From: an uncultured Pirellulaceae bacterium
Lineage (GTDB): Bacteria; Planctomycetota; Planctomycetia; Pirellulales; Pirellulaceae
Assembly: GCA_934278005.1 (NCBI GenBank)
Contig: CAKQWG010000039.1
Location: 1-22,192 of the forward strand
Reading direction: 5' to 3'
DNA length: 22,192 bases
Part shown: piece after piece, positions 1 through 6,762 of the stretch
How the letters are laid out: the number at the start of each line of letters is the position of its first letter
How positions within the stretch are numbered: position 1 is the first letter of the stretch
Made by a program: the position numbers and the translations under genes
The notes under the pieces: model-generated
What the model was told of the DNA's origin: nothing
The model's input: only the letters and a program-made list of their open reading frames with translations
Database searches by the model: none

Positions 1-60
1 TCTCAAGTCTCAAGTCTCAAGTCTCAAGTCTCAAGTCTCAAGTCTCAAGTCTCAAGTCTC
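1..60. repeat. Heptanucleotide tandem repeat (tctcaag)n upstream of gspF
   Basis: Eight perfect head-to-tail copies of the 7-mer tctcaag fill positions 1-56, followed by a partial copy (tctc). The array runs off the left edge of the window, so its full copy number is unknown. It ends 12 nt before the gspF start codon and so occupies the place where the leader or ribosome-binding region of gspF would be. A 7-nt unit is not a multiple of three, so length changes would shift any frame read through it. Because it lies upstream of the chosen ATG, it more likely affects spacing or initiation than the protein. Confidence 0.95.
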
Positions 61-72
61 AGATCGTCCGCC

Positions 73-1272
73 ATGCCTGACTTCGCCTACGTAGCTCGAG
101 ACCTCAGCGGCCAGCGCAAAACGGGTTCGCTGAGCGCTAACAGCCAGCATGATGTGCTGACTCAGTTGGACGGGCTGGGCCTGATGCCGGTGGAGATCAA
201 ACCGCTCAAGTCGGCCGCAGCCGGACGCTCGCTGCGCGTCAGTGGCCAAGTGATGGCCAACGCCTATACTCAGCTCGCCTCCTTGCTTCGCAGCGGGGTG
301 CCGCTGCTGCGAGCGCTGACCGTGATGAGTCAGCAGGCGAGCAAGCCAGCATTGAAGACGGTGCTCGAGGAGGTCAAGGCCAAGGTGGAAGAGGGTGAGC
401 CGCTTCCCAGCGCGATGGCTCGCTTTCCACGCGTCTTCAACGATATGGCGGTGAACATGACCCGAGCTGGCACCGAAGGAGGCTTTCTGGAGGACGCGCT
501 GGAACGCGTGGCCGCGTTCACCGAGCAGCAGGAGGATATGAAAGGCCGCGCCGCCGGCGCGCTGGCCTATCCGGCATTTTTGGGCCTGGCAGGCACCGGC
601 GTGGTGTCGGTGTTGATCATTTTTTTCGTCCCCAAGTTCGAATCGCTGTTCTCCAACCTGCGAGAGAAAGGGGAGTTGCCCATGGCTACCGACCTACTGC
701 TCGCATTTAGTGCCATACTGGGCGCCTACTGGTGGTTGCTCCTACTGGGGATCGTGGGCGGAGTGTTCGCGCTAATTACCTTTCTGCGGACCGACAGCGG
801 AGGATATTGGCTGGACTGGGTCAAAATCAAAACTCCGCTGCTGGGCAACATCTTTTTGAGCCTAGCCGTAGCTCGCTTCTGCCGCGTGCTGGGTACACTC
901 TTGAGTAACGGTGTGCCCATTTTGAAGTCGCTGGAAATCAGTCGCAATGCGGCCGGCAACCGCATCCTCTCGGCCTCGATTCAAAAAGCTAGCGAGAATG
1001 TGACCGCCGGGGAAAAACTGGCTACACCTTTGGCCGCCTCGGGACATTTCCCCAGCCAAGTCGTCGAGATGATCTCGGTAGCCGAGGAATCCAACACGCT
1101 CGACAAAGTTATGGTGCAGGTTTCGGACAGTCTCGAGCGGACCACCTTTCGCCGGCTGGACATTTTGGTACGTTTGCTCGAACCACTGATGCTGCTAGTC
1201 ATGGCCGGGATCGTGTTTTTTATCGTATTGGCCCTCATGGTACCGCTACTTAGTAGCTCCGATGCGGTTTAA
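73..1272 (+). CDS. gspF: Type II secretion system inner-membrane platform protein GspF
   Basis: GspF is the polytopic inner-membrane protein of the T2SS/type IV pilus platform. It couples the cytoplasmic ATPase GspE to pseudopilus assembly. The 399-residue length is normal for the family. Two GspF cytoplasmic domains are visible, at about residues 60-185 and 270-385. Each carries the family pattern with a GE-x-L-P/A segment and an acidic turn (GTEGGFLEDAL near 135-145; AEESNTLDKV near 337-346). Hydrophobic segments lie near residues 170-192, 208-240 and 365-394. The N-terminal segment (FAYVARDLSGQRKTG) is typical of the family. The ATG at 73 is the natural start, but no clear Shine-Dalgarno is seen, only the heptamer repeat. 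It is the first complete gene of a gspF-M run, and gspE is expected just upstream, outside the window. Confidence 0.95.
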   Translation: MPDFAYVARDLSGQRKTGSLSANSQHDVLTQLDGLGLMPVEIKPLKSAAAGRSLRVSGQVMANAYTQLASLLRSGVPLLRALTVMSQQASKPALKTVLEEVKAKVEEGEPLPSAMARFPRVFNDMAVNMTRAGTEGGFLEDALERVAAFTEQQEDMKGRAAGALAYPAFLGLAGTGVVSVLIIFFVPKFESLFSNLREKGELPMATDLLLAFSAILGAYWWLLLLGIVGGVFALITFLRTDSGGYWLDWVKIKTPLLGNIFLSLAVARFCRVLGTLLSNGVPILKSLEISRNAAGNRILSASIQKASENVTAGEKLATPLAASGHFPSQVVEMISVAEESNTLDKVMVQVSDSLERTTFRRLDILVRLLEPLMLLVMAGIVFFIVLALMVPLLSSSDAV

Positions 1273-1429
1273 ATAGATGGCTACGCGATTTTGGAGTGCT
1301 GCGAACTGTCGTCGCGGCGTGGCCATCCAGACGCGTAAACGGCGCGATTGCAGTCCAAACGGTAGAAAATCATAAGCCTGCGGCAGACGCCGGCCAACAT
1401 ATCGAATCGACAATCATCTAAGAAAGAAA

Positions 1430-1945
1430 GTGAATTTAGCCATGCATAGCCAAATGGAACATGTTCTGAACGGAATCGCCCCCGCCGCTGCGGTCCCAGG
1501 CGGTGCGAAACAGCCACAGCTTACGACGCTGCATTGCCATCTGCCAGCGCGGCGCATCGGACGGCTGCGAAGACGGGGTTTCACGCTGCTCGAAATCATG
1601 CTCGTGCTCGTCATTATTGCAGCCATTGCGGGAATTGCTGTAGTTAATATCGGCAGCTTTCAAGAGCGTGGATTTCGGCGTACAGCCAGTGCGGAGATCA
1701 GCAATTTAAAAACTATGCTCGAGAGCTATAAACTGGAAGTTGGCACCTATCCCAGCCAATTGTCGCACTTGCACGAGCAGCCCTCGGATCTGGCCGATCC
1801 AACTAAGTGGATGAAGATTTCCAAGAAGCCTATCAACCCTGATCCATGGGGGCGACCTTACGAGTACACGGTCAATGGCTCCGATTTTGAACTGCGTAGC
1901 CTCGGTCCCGATGGACAAAGTGGCACTGAAGATGACGTTACCTAA
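1430..1945 (+). CDS. gspG: Type II secretion major pseudopilin GspG
   Basis: GspG is the main subunit of the periplasmic pseudopilus, processed by the prepilin peptidase GspO. Numbering from the GTG at 1430, the cleavage site is RRRG50|FTLLE with Glu at +5, followed by a hydrophobic helix to about residue 74. The C-terminal part has the GspG hallmark DPWGRPYEY (138-146) and an acidic, glycine-containing loop (GPDGQSGTEDD) matching the calcium-binding loop of the family. The leader of about 50 residues is much longer than the 5-10 residues of proteobacterial GspG. An ATG at 1442 is an equally plausible start, and purine-rich agaaagaaag lies just upstream of both. The gene is separated from gspF by 157 nt and overlaps gspH, so it may have its own promoter in that gap. 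Confidence 0.93.
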   Translation: MNLAMHSQMEHVLNGIAPAAAVPGGAKQPQLTTLHCHLPARRIGRLRRRGFTLLEIMLVLVIIAAIAGIAVVNIGSFQERGFRRTASAEISNLKTMLESYKLEVGTYPSQLSHLHEQPSDLADPTKWMKISKKPINPDPWGRPYEYTVNGSDFELRSLGPDGQSGTEDDVT

Positions 1946-2594
1946 AGCACTTAAAACCAACCGCGTCGCATTCACGCTGTTGGAAATTATGTTGGTGCTA
2001 TCGATCATCGCTATCATCGGCGCGATTGCTGTGCCACGTTTGACGCACGTTTACGAGCGGCAGAAGCTGCGCGGCATGGCTAACGAAATGCGGCTGGTAT
2101 GGGATACTGCTCGATTGAAAGCCATGCAGACCGGCCAGTCGCAAGTCTTTCAGTGCTTGCCCGCCAGCGGCAAATATAGCGTCACGCCGCTGGTCCTGCA
2201 GTCCGACGCAGTCAATGCCGGGGCGGGTGCGACGGTCATGCTCAGCGGTGGCAATATCGCACAGACTCAGAGCGATGGCTTTCTCGCGGCGGCTGAACCC
2301 CACTTGGCCTCGGCTAAAGATTTGGAGCACGGCATTGTGTTTGTCAGTTGCCAAGTCGTCGGCAGCCAACGCGCTTACGCCGTGTCGCAGGACGCACAGG
2401 CCAGCGGCAACGCAGACGTCAACGCGCAAACGCTCAACCAATCGGTGATCTTCTACCCCGACGGCAGCACCAGCACCGCCGAGCTGCGGATTCAGAATGA
2501 GCGCGGCGATATACGCGCGATTCAGTTGCGCGGCCTCACTGGCCACAGTCGCGTGGTCAGCGTCTCTAATGTCGCTGAGGCCGCCGATGAATAG
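1932..2594 (+). CDS. gspH: Type II secretion minor pseudopilin, GspH/FimT-like
   Basis: A second prepilin-like protein, about 220 residues from the ATG at 1932, which overlaps the end of gspG by 14 nt. The N-terminus has a basic leader of 13 residues, then FTLLEIMLVLSIIAIIGAIA with Glu at +5, followed by a long helix and a non-repetitive globular domain. The position directly after gspG and the length fit GspH. The residue just before the cleavage point is Ala (RVA|FTLLE) instead of the near-invariant Gly. Alternative in-frame starts at 1911 and 1875 would lengthen the leader and the overlap with gspG. The GspH assignment rests mainly on order and pseudopilin architecture, since the globular domains diverge fast; a second GspG-like paralogue is the alternative. 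Confidence 0.82.
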   Translation: MTLPKALKTNRVAFTLLEIMLVLSIIAIIGAIAVPRLTHVYERQKLRGMANEMRLVWDTARLKAMQTGQSQVFQCLPASGKYSVTPLVLQSDAVNAGAGATVMLSGGNIAQTQSDGFLAAAEPHLASAKDLEHGIVFVSCQVVGSQRAYAVSQDAQASGNADVNAQTLNQSVIFYPDGSTSTAELRIQNERGDIRAIQLRGLTGHSRVVSVSNVAEAADE

Positions 2595-3477
2595 TCGCTT
2601 GCTTAGCTTGTGGGTTCAGTGCGGCAAGCAGCCTGCATGCTCTGCCGCTGCGCGGCCTAAGCCACTTGGGCTGTCGCTCCTGGAAGTCATCTTGGCGCTC
2701 GCCATTCTCGCTGTCTCGTCCGCTTATCTAGCTCAGTCGATGCAGTTGGCAACTCATAACGCGCTCCGCGCTGAACGGCTGACACAGGCCGAGTTGGTCG
2801 CTGAGAGCGTGATGAATCAAGTCATCGCCGGAGTCATTCCAGCCCAGTCGGTAACATGGACTAACTATCAGAACTCTGCCGGCAATACCGACTGGTATTA
2901 CCAACTGCAGAATGTGTCGACCGAAGTCGAAGGCATGGTCGGACTGCAGGTCGCAGTGCAAAAGGTCGACCCGGTGATCGGCCTTGTCCAAACTCAGTAC
3001 GACCTGTTTGCAAATCGATGGATGATCGACCCGGCACTTGAATTGGACGTGCCACCAGAGGAAGATGCCGAGGAGTCGAGTACGAGTTCGTCGAGCGGCG
3101 AACAACCCGCTGCACCGGGCAATTCGTCTGGCGCAGGCGGAGCCAGTGATGGTGGAGCAGGCTACGGCGGAGGCGCGATGGGAGGCGCAACAGGTGGCGC
3201 GATGGGTGGCGGCTTTGGCCCGGCTACAGGGAGTGCTACTGGCGGGCGCCCAGGTGCTAGTGCTGGCCGGGGTGGCCGTGGAGGTTCAGGAGCTGGCGGC
3301 GGTGGTGGTGCTGCTGGTAGCGGTGGTCGGGGTGGCCGTGGCGGCGGTGCTCCTGCGGCCAATGCAGGTGGCCGCGGCAGCGGGCAAGGCGGCGGCAGCG
3401 GGCAGGGCGGTGGCGGTGGTTTTGGTCCGGGCGGCCCCAATGGCCAGGGCGGCAGCGCGGGACGAGGTGGCAGATAA
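2587..3477 (+). CDS. gspI: Type II secretion minor pseudopilin GspI with Gly-rich C-terminal extension
   Basis: GspI belongs to the pseudopilus tip complex (I-J-K). The ATG at 2587 overlaps the gspH stop by 8 nt and gives 296 residues. The leader ends at PKPLG28|LSLLEVILALAILAVS, with Glu at +5. The following region (QSMQLATHNALRAERLTQAELVAES) matches the GspI pattern of an Ala/Leu-rich helix with a conserved AE-x-V. The normal domain ends near residue 157. From there about 139 residues are low complexity: first acidic/Ser, then dominated by GG-x, GGR and GGG motifs to the last residue (GRGGR). Classical GspI is about 120-130 residues, so the tail roughly doubles the protein. The stop codon shares one base with the gspJ ATG, implying translational coupling. 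Confidence 0.88.
   Translation: MNSRLLSLWVQCGKQPACSAAARPKPLGLSLLEVILALAILAVSSAYLAQSMQLATHNALRAERLTQAELVAESVMNQVIAGVIPAQSVTWTNYQNSAGNTDWYYQLQNVSTEVEGMVGLQVAVQKVDPVIGLVQTQYDLFANRWMIDPALELDVPPEEDAEESSTSSSSGEQPAAPGNSSGAGGASDGGAGYGGGAMGGATGGAMGGGFGPATGSATGGRPGASAGRGGRGGSGAGGGGGAAGSGGRGGRGGGAPAANAGGRGSGQGGGSGQGGGGGFGPGGPNGQGGSAGRGGR
3130..3474 (+). repeat. Gly-codon-rich degenerate repeat inside gspI
   Basis: This stretch is built of degenerate ggc/ggt-rich triplets in place of ordinary coding sequence. In frame it encodes Gly with Ala, Ser, Arg and Gln, in patterns such as GGAMGGATGGAMGGG and GGRGGRGG. The triplet periodicity keeps the frame open when units are gained or lost, and expansion by slippage would explain the tail. 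Long open frames in the other registers (Pro-rich on the minus strand, Ala/Val-rich on the plus strand) are by-products of this composition. Confidence 0.85.
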
Positions 3478-4691
3478 TGATGATTCATGACCGATGCCCC
3501 AGTGTCGCTTTCCGCTCCGCGGAAAGGTCGCCCAGTGTGGCTTCTCAATGCACTAAAGGATCCCTACCAAGCTCCCCCCTCTCCCGCACTCCCTCTTCCA
3601 TCAACAGCCACCCTACCAAACTACATTCACCGCATTCGCCCGCCCCGCGCACCGGCTTTACCTTGATCGAGCTGATGCTGGCGCTGGCGCTGATCGTTGT
3701 TACCACCGCCTTGATCGGTTCACTGATGCAGATGTTTTCGCGCAATTTTGCTACGCGAGGTGACGATATCCGGCGCGAGCAGCTGGCCCGAGCCCTGCTG
3801 AGCAAGATGGCGGATGACATTCGCGGAGTAGTCATGCCGCAAGAATATGATTCAAGCGTGCTCGAACAATTGCTAGGTGCAAGTAGTGGCGGTGGCAGTG
3901 CTGCGGGCGGAGCCTCCTCAGCCACGGATCCGCCCAGCGGACTGGCGAGCGCATCAGGGTCTGCTGGTGGCGGCAGTATGTCGAGCGGATTCGGTGCGGC
4001 CACGGCGACTGGCGGTGATGAGCTGTCAGACACGGTCTCCACGAGCCTGCCACCGGGCATTTACGGCGACCAGTACTCGCTGATCGTCGACGTCAGCCGC
4101 ATCCCGCGCCCGGATGAATACATCATGCCCAGCGCTACGTCGATGGATCATTTCCTGGCCGATGTGCCGGGCGATATGAAGACGGTTACCTACTATGTTC
4201 AGTCGCTGACCAATATGGGAATCGAAGATTCACTGGCGCAGTTCGCCTCGCCGGACAGTCAAATCAGCAATCCATCCAGCGGGCAAGTTGGCGGGTTGAT
4301 TCGTCGGCAACTCGATCGCGCTGTTACCGCTTATGCGGAAGAGATGGGAGACACGCAGCGCTTGGCTCGCACCGGTGACTTGCTGGCGCCCGAAGTGGTC
4401 GCGCTCGAATTTGCTTACTACGATGGCGTGGATTGGCTGACCGAATGGGACTCGTCAACTCAGTCGCTCCCCTGGCTGGTGGAGATCACCTTGGCCATGC
4501 AATCCGCGGAAGCCAGCGAGACATCGCCGTTCTCGCCGGGTGTATCTCTCAATCAGCTTTCCTATGCCGATCGCCAGACGTATGGGATCGAACTCTATCA
4601 ATTGGTCGTGGCCATTCCGGGAGCTCAGCTGCGTCCGGTCGATGCGGCCACGGCAGAGCAGGCCGAGGGGATGGAGGTCATGGGCTTATGA
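3477..4691 (+). CDS. gspJ: Type II secretion minor pseudopilin GspJ
   Basis: A 404-residue prepilin-like protein. The cleavage site is PRTG60|FTLIELMLALALIVVTTALIG, with Glu at +5, followed by the long N-terminal helix and a segment typical of GspJ (RREQLARALLSKMADDIRG). The late segment ALEFAYYDGVDWLTEWDS resembles the family pattern in which the protein describes its Y-x-D-G-x-W-x-x-W motif near the C-terminus. Residues about 133-183 form a Gly/Ser/Ala-rich insert absent from classical GspJ (about 200 residues). The leader of 60 residues is unusually long and Ser/Pro-rich, and its DNA contains a perfect inverted repeat. An in-frame GTG at 3537 would shorten the leader to 40 residues. The gene is coupled to gspI by a one-base stop/start overlap and to gspK by ATGA. 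Confidence 0.88.
   Translation: MMIHDRCPSVAFRSAERSPSVASQCTKGSLPSSPLSRTPSSINSHPTKLHSPHSPAPRTGFTLIELMLALALIVVTTALIGSLMQMFSRNFATRGDDIRREQLARALLSKMADDIRGVVMPQEYDSSVLEQLLGASSGGGSAAGGASSATDPPSGLASASGSAGGGSMSSGFGAATATGGDELSDTVSTSLPPGIYGDQYSLIVDVSRIPRPDEYIMPSATSMDHFLADVPGDMKTVTYYVQSLTNMGIEDSLAQFASPDSQISNPSSGQVGGLIRRQLDRAVTAYAEEMGDTQRLARTGDLLAPEVVALEFAYYDGVDWLTEWDSSTQSLPWLVEITLAMQSAEASETSPFSPGVSLNQLSYADRQTYGIELYQLVVAIPGAQLRPVDAATAEQAEGMEVMGL
3508..3526. repeat. Perfect inverted repeat within the gspJ leader
   Basis: ctttccgc and gcggaaag form an 8-bp stem around a 3-nt loop (tcc). It is flanked by near-identical gcccagtgt motifs (about 3497-3505 and 3530-3538). The element sits inside the long, poorly conserved-looking leader of gspJ. 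It could be a small dispersed palindromic element captured by the reading frame, or an RNA hairpin near the start codon that affects translation. Confidence 0.6.
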
Positions 4692-6589
4692 ATTCGAGCA
4701 GAGGCACACTGATCCGCCCGCAACCAGGCGGCTTCGTGCTGCTGTTGGTGCTGGTCGTCGTCGCCATGGCCACCATGGCAGCTTTGACCTTTTCGCGGTG
4801 GATGTTGATCACTCACGAGGGTTCGCAGATCTCCTCTAGACAGCTGCAAACGCGGATGTGCGCTGAGTCGGGGGCCCAAGCGGTCCGCCTGCTGCTGGCC
4901 TACACACGCACCGAGCGCCAGGCGATGGGAGGCACGTGGGATAATGCTGCCATGTTCCAAGCCATCAATGTCATACCGGACAGCGACCCAGCCCGGCGAG
5001 CCCATTACACGATTATCTCCCCCAGCGTCGACGAATTCGGAAATTACGCAGGGTTGCGTTACGGCCTGCAGAATGAGTCGGCCAAACTAAATCTCAATAC
5101 GCTCGCTCAGCTCGATGCGTTGGCCTCGGCCGGTACGCTCGGTGCAGCGGCGGCCGGGGGCAGCGCAGGCAGTTCTGCAGGCGGCTTCACAGGCAATTCC
5201 GCTGGTAGTTCCGCAGGCAGTTCCGCAGGCGGCCTGGGCGGACCATTTTCCCAGCTGGCCAGCCAGGCTACCAGCAGTCTATCCTCGAGCATGGCGACGG
5301 GCATGCTGATGGCCCTGCCAGGCATGACCGAAGATATCGCCGATGCGATCCTAGACTGGCTGGACGCCGATGCCGATCCGCGCCCACTGGGAGCCGAATT
5401 CGAGGACTATTACATCCATCTACAGCCTGCCTATAAGCCGGCGAATGGCCCTATCGATTCGATCGAGCAACTGCTGCTGGTGCGTGGCGTCACGCCCCAG
5501 TTGCTATTTGGCTATGACGAGAATCGCAATGGTGTGCTCGATACGGCCGAAGCGGCGAGGATGAATCAAGGCATGCCTGCTGGCGCATCGCCCGGCTCAC
5601 TGCCGGCGGTTTCTGGCGACCCGAATGCGGCCCCACCGCCCGCCCTGGGCTGGGCTCCGTATCTGACTCTGCAGAGTTTAGAGAAAAATTTGGCTGCCGA
5701 TGGCACGGCCCGCGTCAACATCAACTCCGACGATATGCAGCTGCTGTCTGAAGAGTTGTCCGCGATCTTGCAGAACGAAACCTGGGCCAGTTTTATCGTG
5801 GCTTATCGCTACGGTGGCAAGCCAGGTGGTAGCGGCACGAGCCCGCTTATGGCTCTGGCCGGTATGGCAGCCGCGGACAGCGAGCAAGTCGACGGTGCAA
5901 TGGGTGCCCAGATGGAAGCTCTGTCACTGGCTAACTCCGCTTCTACTCAGGCCTCGCAAGGCAGTGGCGGCCCGCCTCAACCCTGGACGGAATCCGCGCT
6001 GGATTCGATCGATCTCAGCCAGCCCGGTTCGGTCAAGTTCAATCAAGTCCTGGATTTGTTCGATGCGACGGTCACGCTCGAAGGGCCCGCCGGGGCGGTT
6101 ACCTACACCTCACCGCTGAGTTCACTGCCGCTAGACTTGGCCAATTCAACGCCGCTGCTGATGGACTACTTGACCACAGTCTCCGCCCCTGCCATCCCCG
6201 GCCGAATTAACATCATGGAGTGTCCGCAGGAGATCTTGCGCGGAATTCCGGGATTGACGGACGAAGTCGTCGACCAGATTTTGGAAGCTCGCGTGGATGG
6301 CTCGGACAGCCCAACTCGCCAATTCGAAACTTGGTTGGCTGTGGAGGGTTTACTCACGATGGACCAGATGCGGGCATTGCTGCCGCTGGTGACTTGCGGG
6401 GGCGACGTGTTCAAGGCTCAGATCATCGGCTACATCGAAGGAGATGCGGCGTTCTCCCGGATCGAAGCCATTGTGAGTGGGGCCGGTGACGTTCCCACCA
6501 TATTGTTTTTCCGTCGCATGGACCATTTGGGACGCGGGTTTGATATTCCGACTTTGGGCCAGCGATTCGATGTGTCTGTAGGGTTCTGA
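4688..6589 (+). CDS. gspK: Type II secretion pseudopilus tip protein GspK, enlarged
   Basis: GspK caps the pseudopilus together with I and J. The start ATG overlaps the gspJ stop (ATGA), giving 633 residues against about 320 in classical GspK. The leader ends PQPGG15|FVLLLVLVVVAMATM. As expected for GspK, position +5 is not Glu (Leu20). The SAM-like helical domain is clear near residues 210-300: LPGMTEDIADAILDWLDADA, then GAEFEDYY, then SIEQLLLVRGVTPQLL. Inside it, residues 277-288 (DENRNGVLDTAE) match a 12-residue EF-hand-type calcium loop. A second helix-hairpin-like segment (RGIPGLTDEVVDQILEARVDG) follows near 518-538. Low-complexity Gly/Ser/Ala inserts lie at about 147-200 and 387-434. 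The larger size is mostly due to these inserts. Confidence 0.92.
   Translation: MNSSRGTLIRPQPGGFVLLLVLVVVAMATMAALTFSRWMLITHEGSQISSRQLQTRMCAESGAQAVRLLLAYTRTERQAMGGTWDNAAMFQAINVIPDSDPARRAHYTIISPSVDEFGNYAGLRYGLQNESAKLNLNTLAQLDALASAGTLGAAAAGGSAGSSAGGFTGNSAGSSAGSSAGGLGGPFSQLASQATSSLSSSMATGMLMALPGMTEDIADAILDWLDADADPRPLGAEFEDYYIHLQPAYKPANGPIDSIEQLLLVRGVTPQLLFGYDENRNGVLDTAEAARMNQGMPAGASPGSLPAVSGDPNAAPPPALGWAPYLTLQSLEKNLAADGTARVNINSDDMQLLSEELSAILQNETWASFIVAYRYGGKPGGSGTSPLMALAGMAAADSEQVDGAMGAQMEALSLANSASTQASQGSGGPPQPWTESALDSIDLSQPGSVKFNQVLDLFDATVTLEGPAGAVTYTSPLSSLPLDLANSTPLLMDYLTTVSAPAIPGRINIMECPQEILRGIPGLTDEVVDQILEARVDGSDSPTRQFETWLAVEGLLTMDQMRALLPLVTCGGDVFKAQIIGYIEGDAAFSRIEAIVSGAGDVPTILFFRRMDHLGRGFDIPTLGQRFDVSVGF
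5158..5232 (+). repeat. GSSA-type coding tandem repeat in gspK
   Basis: Degenerate 12-nt units close to ggcagttccgca repeat in frame and encode Gly-Ser-Ser-Ala with variants (GGSAGSSAGGF, then GSSAGSSAGG). The run sits between the N-terminal pseudopilin part and the SAM-like domain of GspK, so it behaves as a flexible linker that can change length without shifting frame. Confidence 0.75.
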
Positions 6590-6647
6590 GTTGCCTGGCC
6601 ACGCGACTTGCCGGCTCTTCTACGGCCTGCAGTTCAGCAAAAATCCA

Positions 6648-6688
6648 CAGCTCGCAGCCGCGGTGCAGATACTTCCCTCTGCGAGCTG
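6648..6688. promoter_or_regulatory. 10-bp stem hairpin between gspK and gspL
   Basis: cagctcgcag (6648-6657) and ctgcgagctg (6679-6688) are perfect reverse complements separated by 21 nt. They lie in the 173-nt gap between gspK and gspL. No run of T follows, so a classical intrinsic terminator is not supported; an operator, an RNA-processing site or an attenuating hairpin is possible. AT-rich sequence after it (attaaaatagag; tatttaaaac just before gspL) could hold a secondary promoter. What the hairpin does is not decided by the sequence. Confidence 0.45.
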
Positions 6689-6762
6689 CGAAATTCAGAT
6701 TAAAATAGAGTTTCATAGCGCGGCGCGAACACGTTCATTCACTTTGGCGGTATTTAAAACCA

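Noticed and set aside
1..60. Heptamer array as a CRISPR-like structure
   Set aside because: Units are contiguous 7-mers with no spacers.
1273..1429. Possible small gene between gspF and gspG
   Set aside because: The minus-strand frame that crosses this gap also runs into gspG and has no protein-like pattern; the gap is more likely leader or promoter DNA.
3162..3548. Pro-rich open frame on the minus strand and Ala/Val-rich frame on the plus strand over the gspI tail
   Set aside because: Both are by-products of the Gly-codon repeat; the gspI frame has the pseudopilin domain and is coupled to its neighbours.
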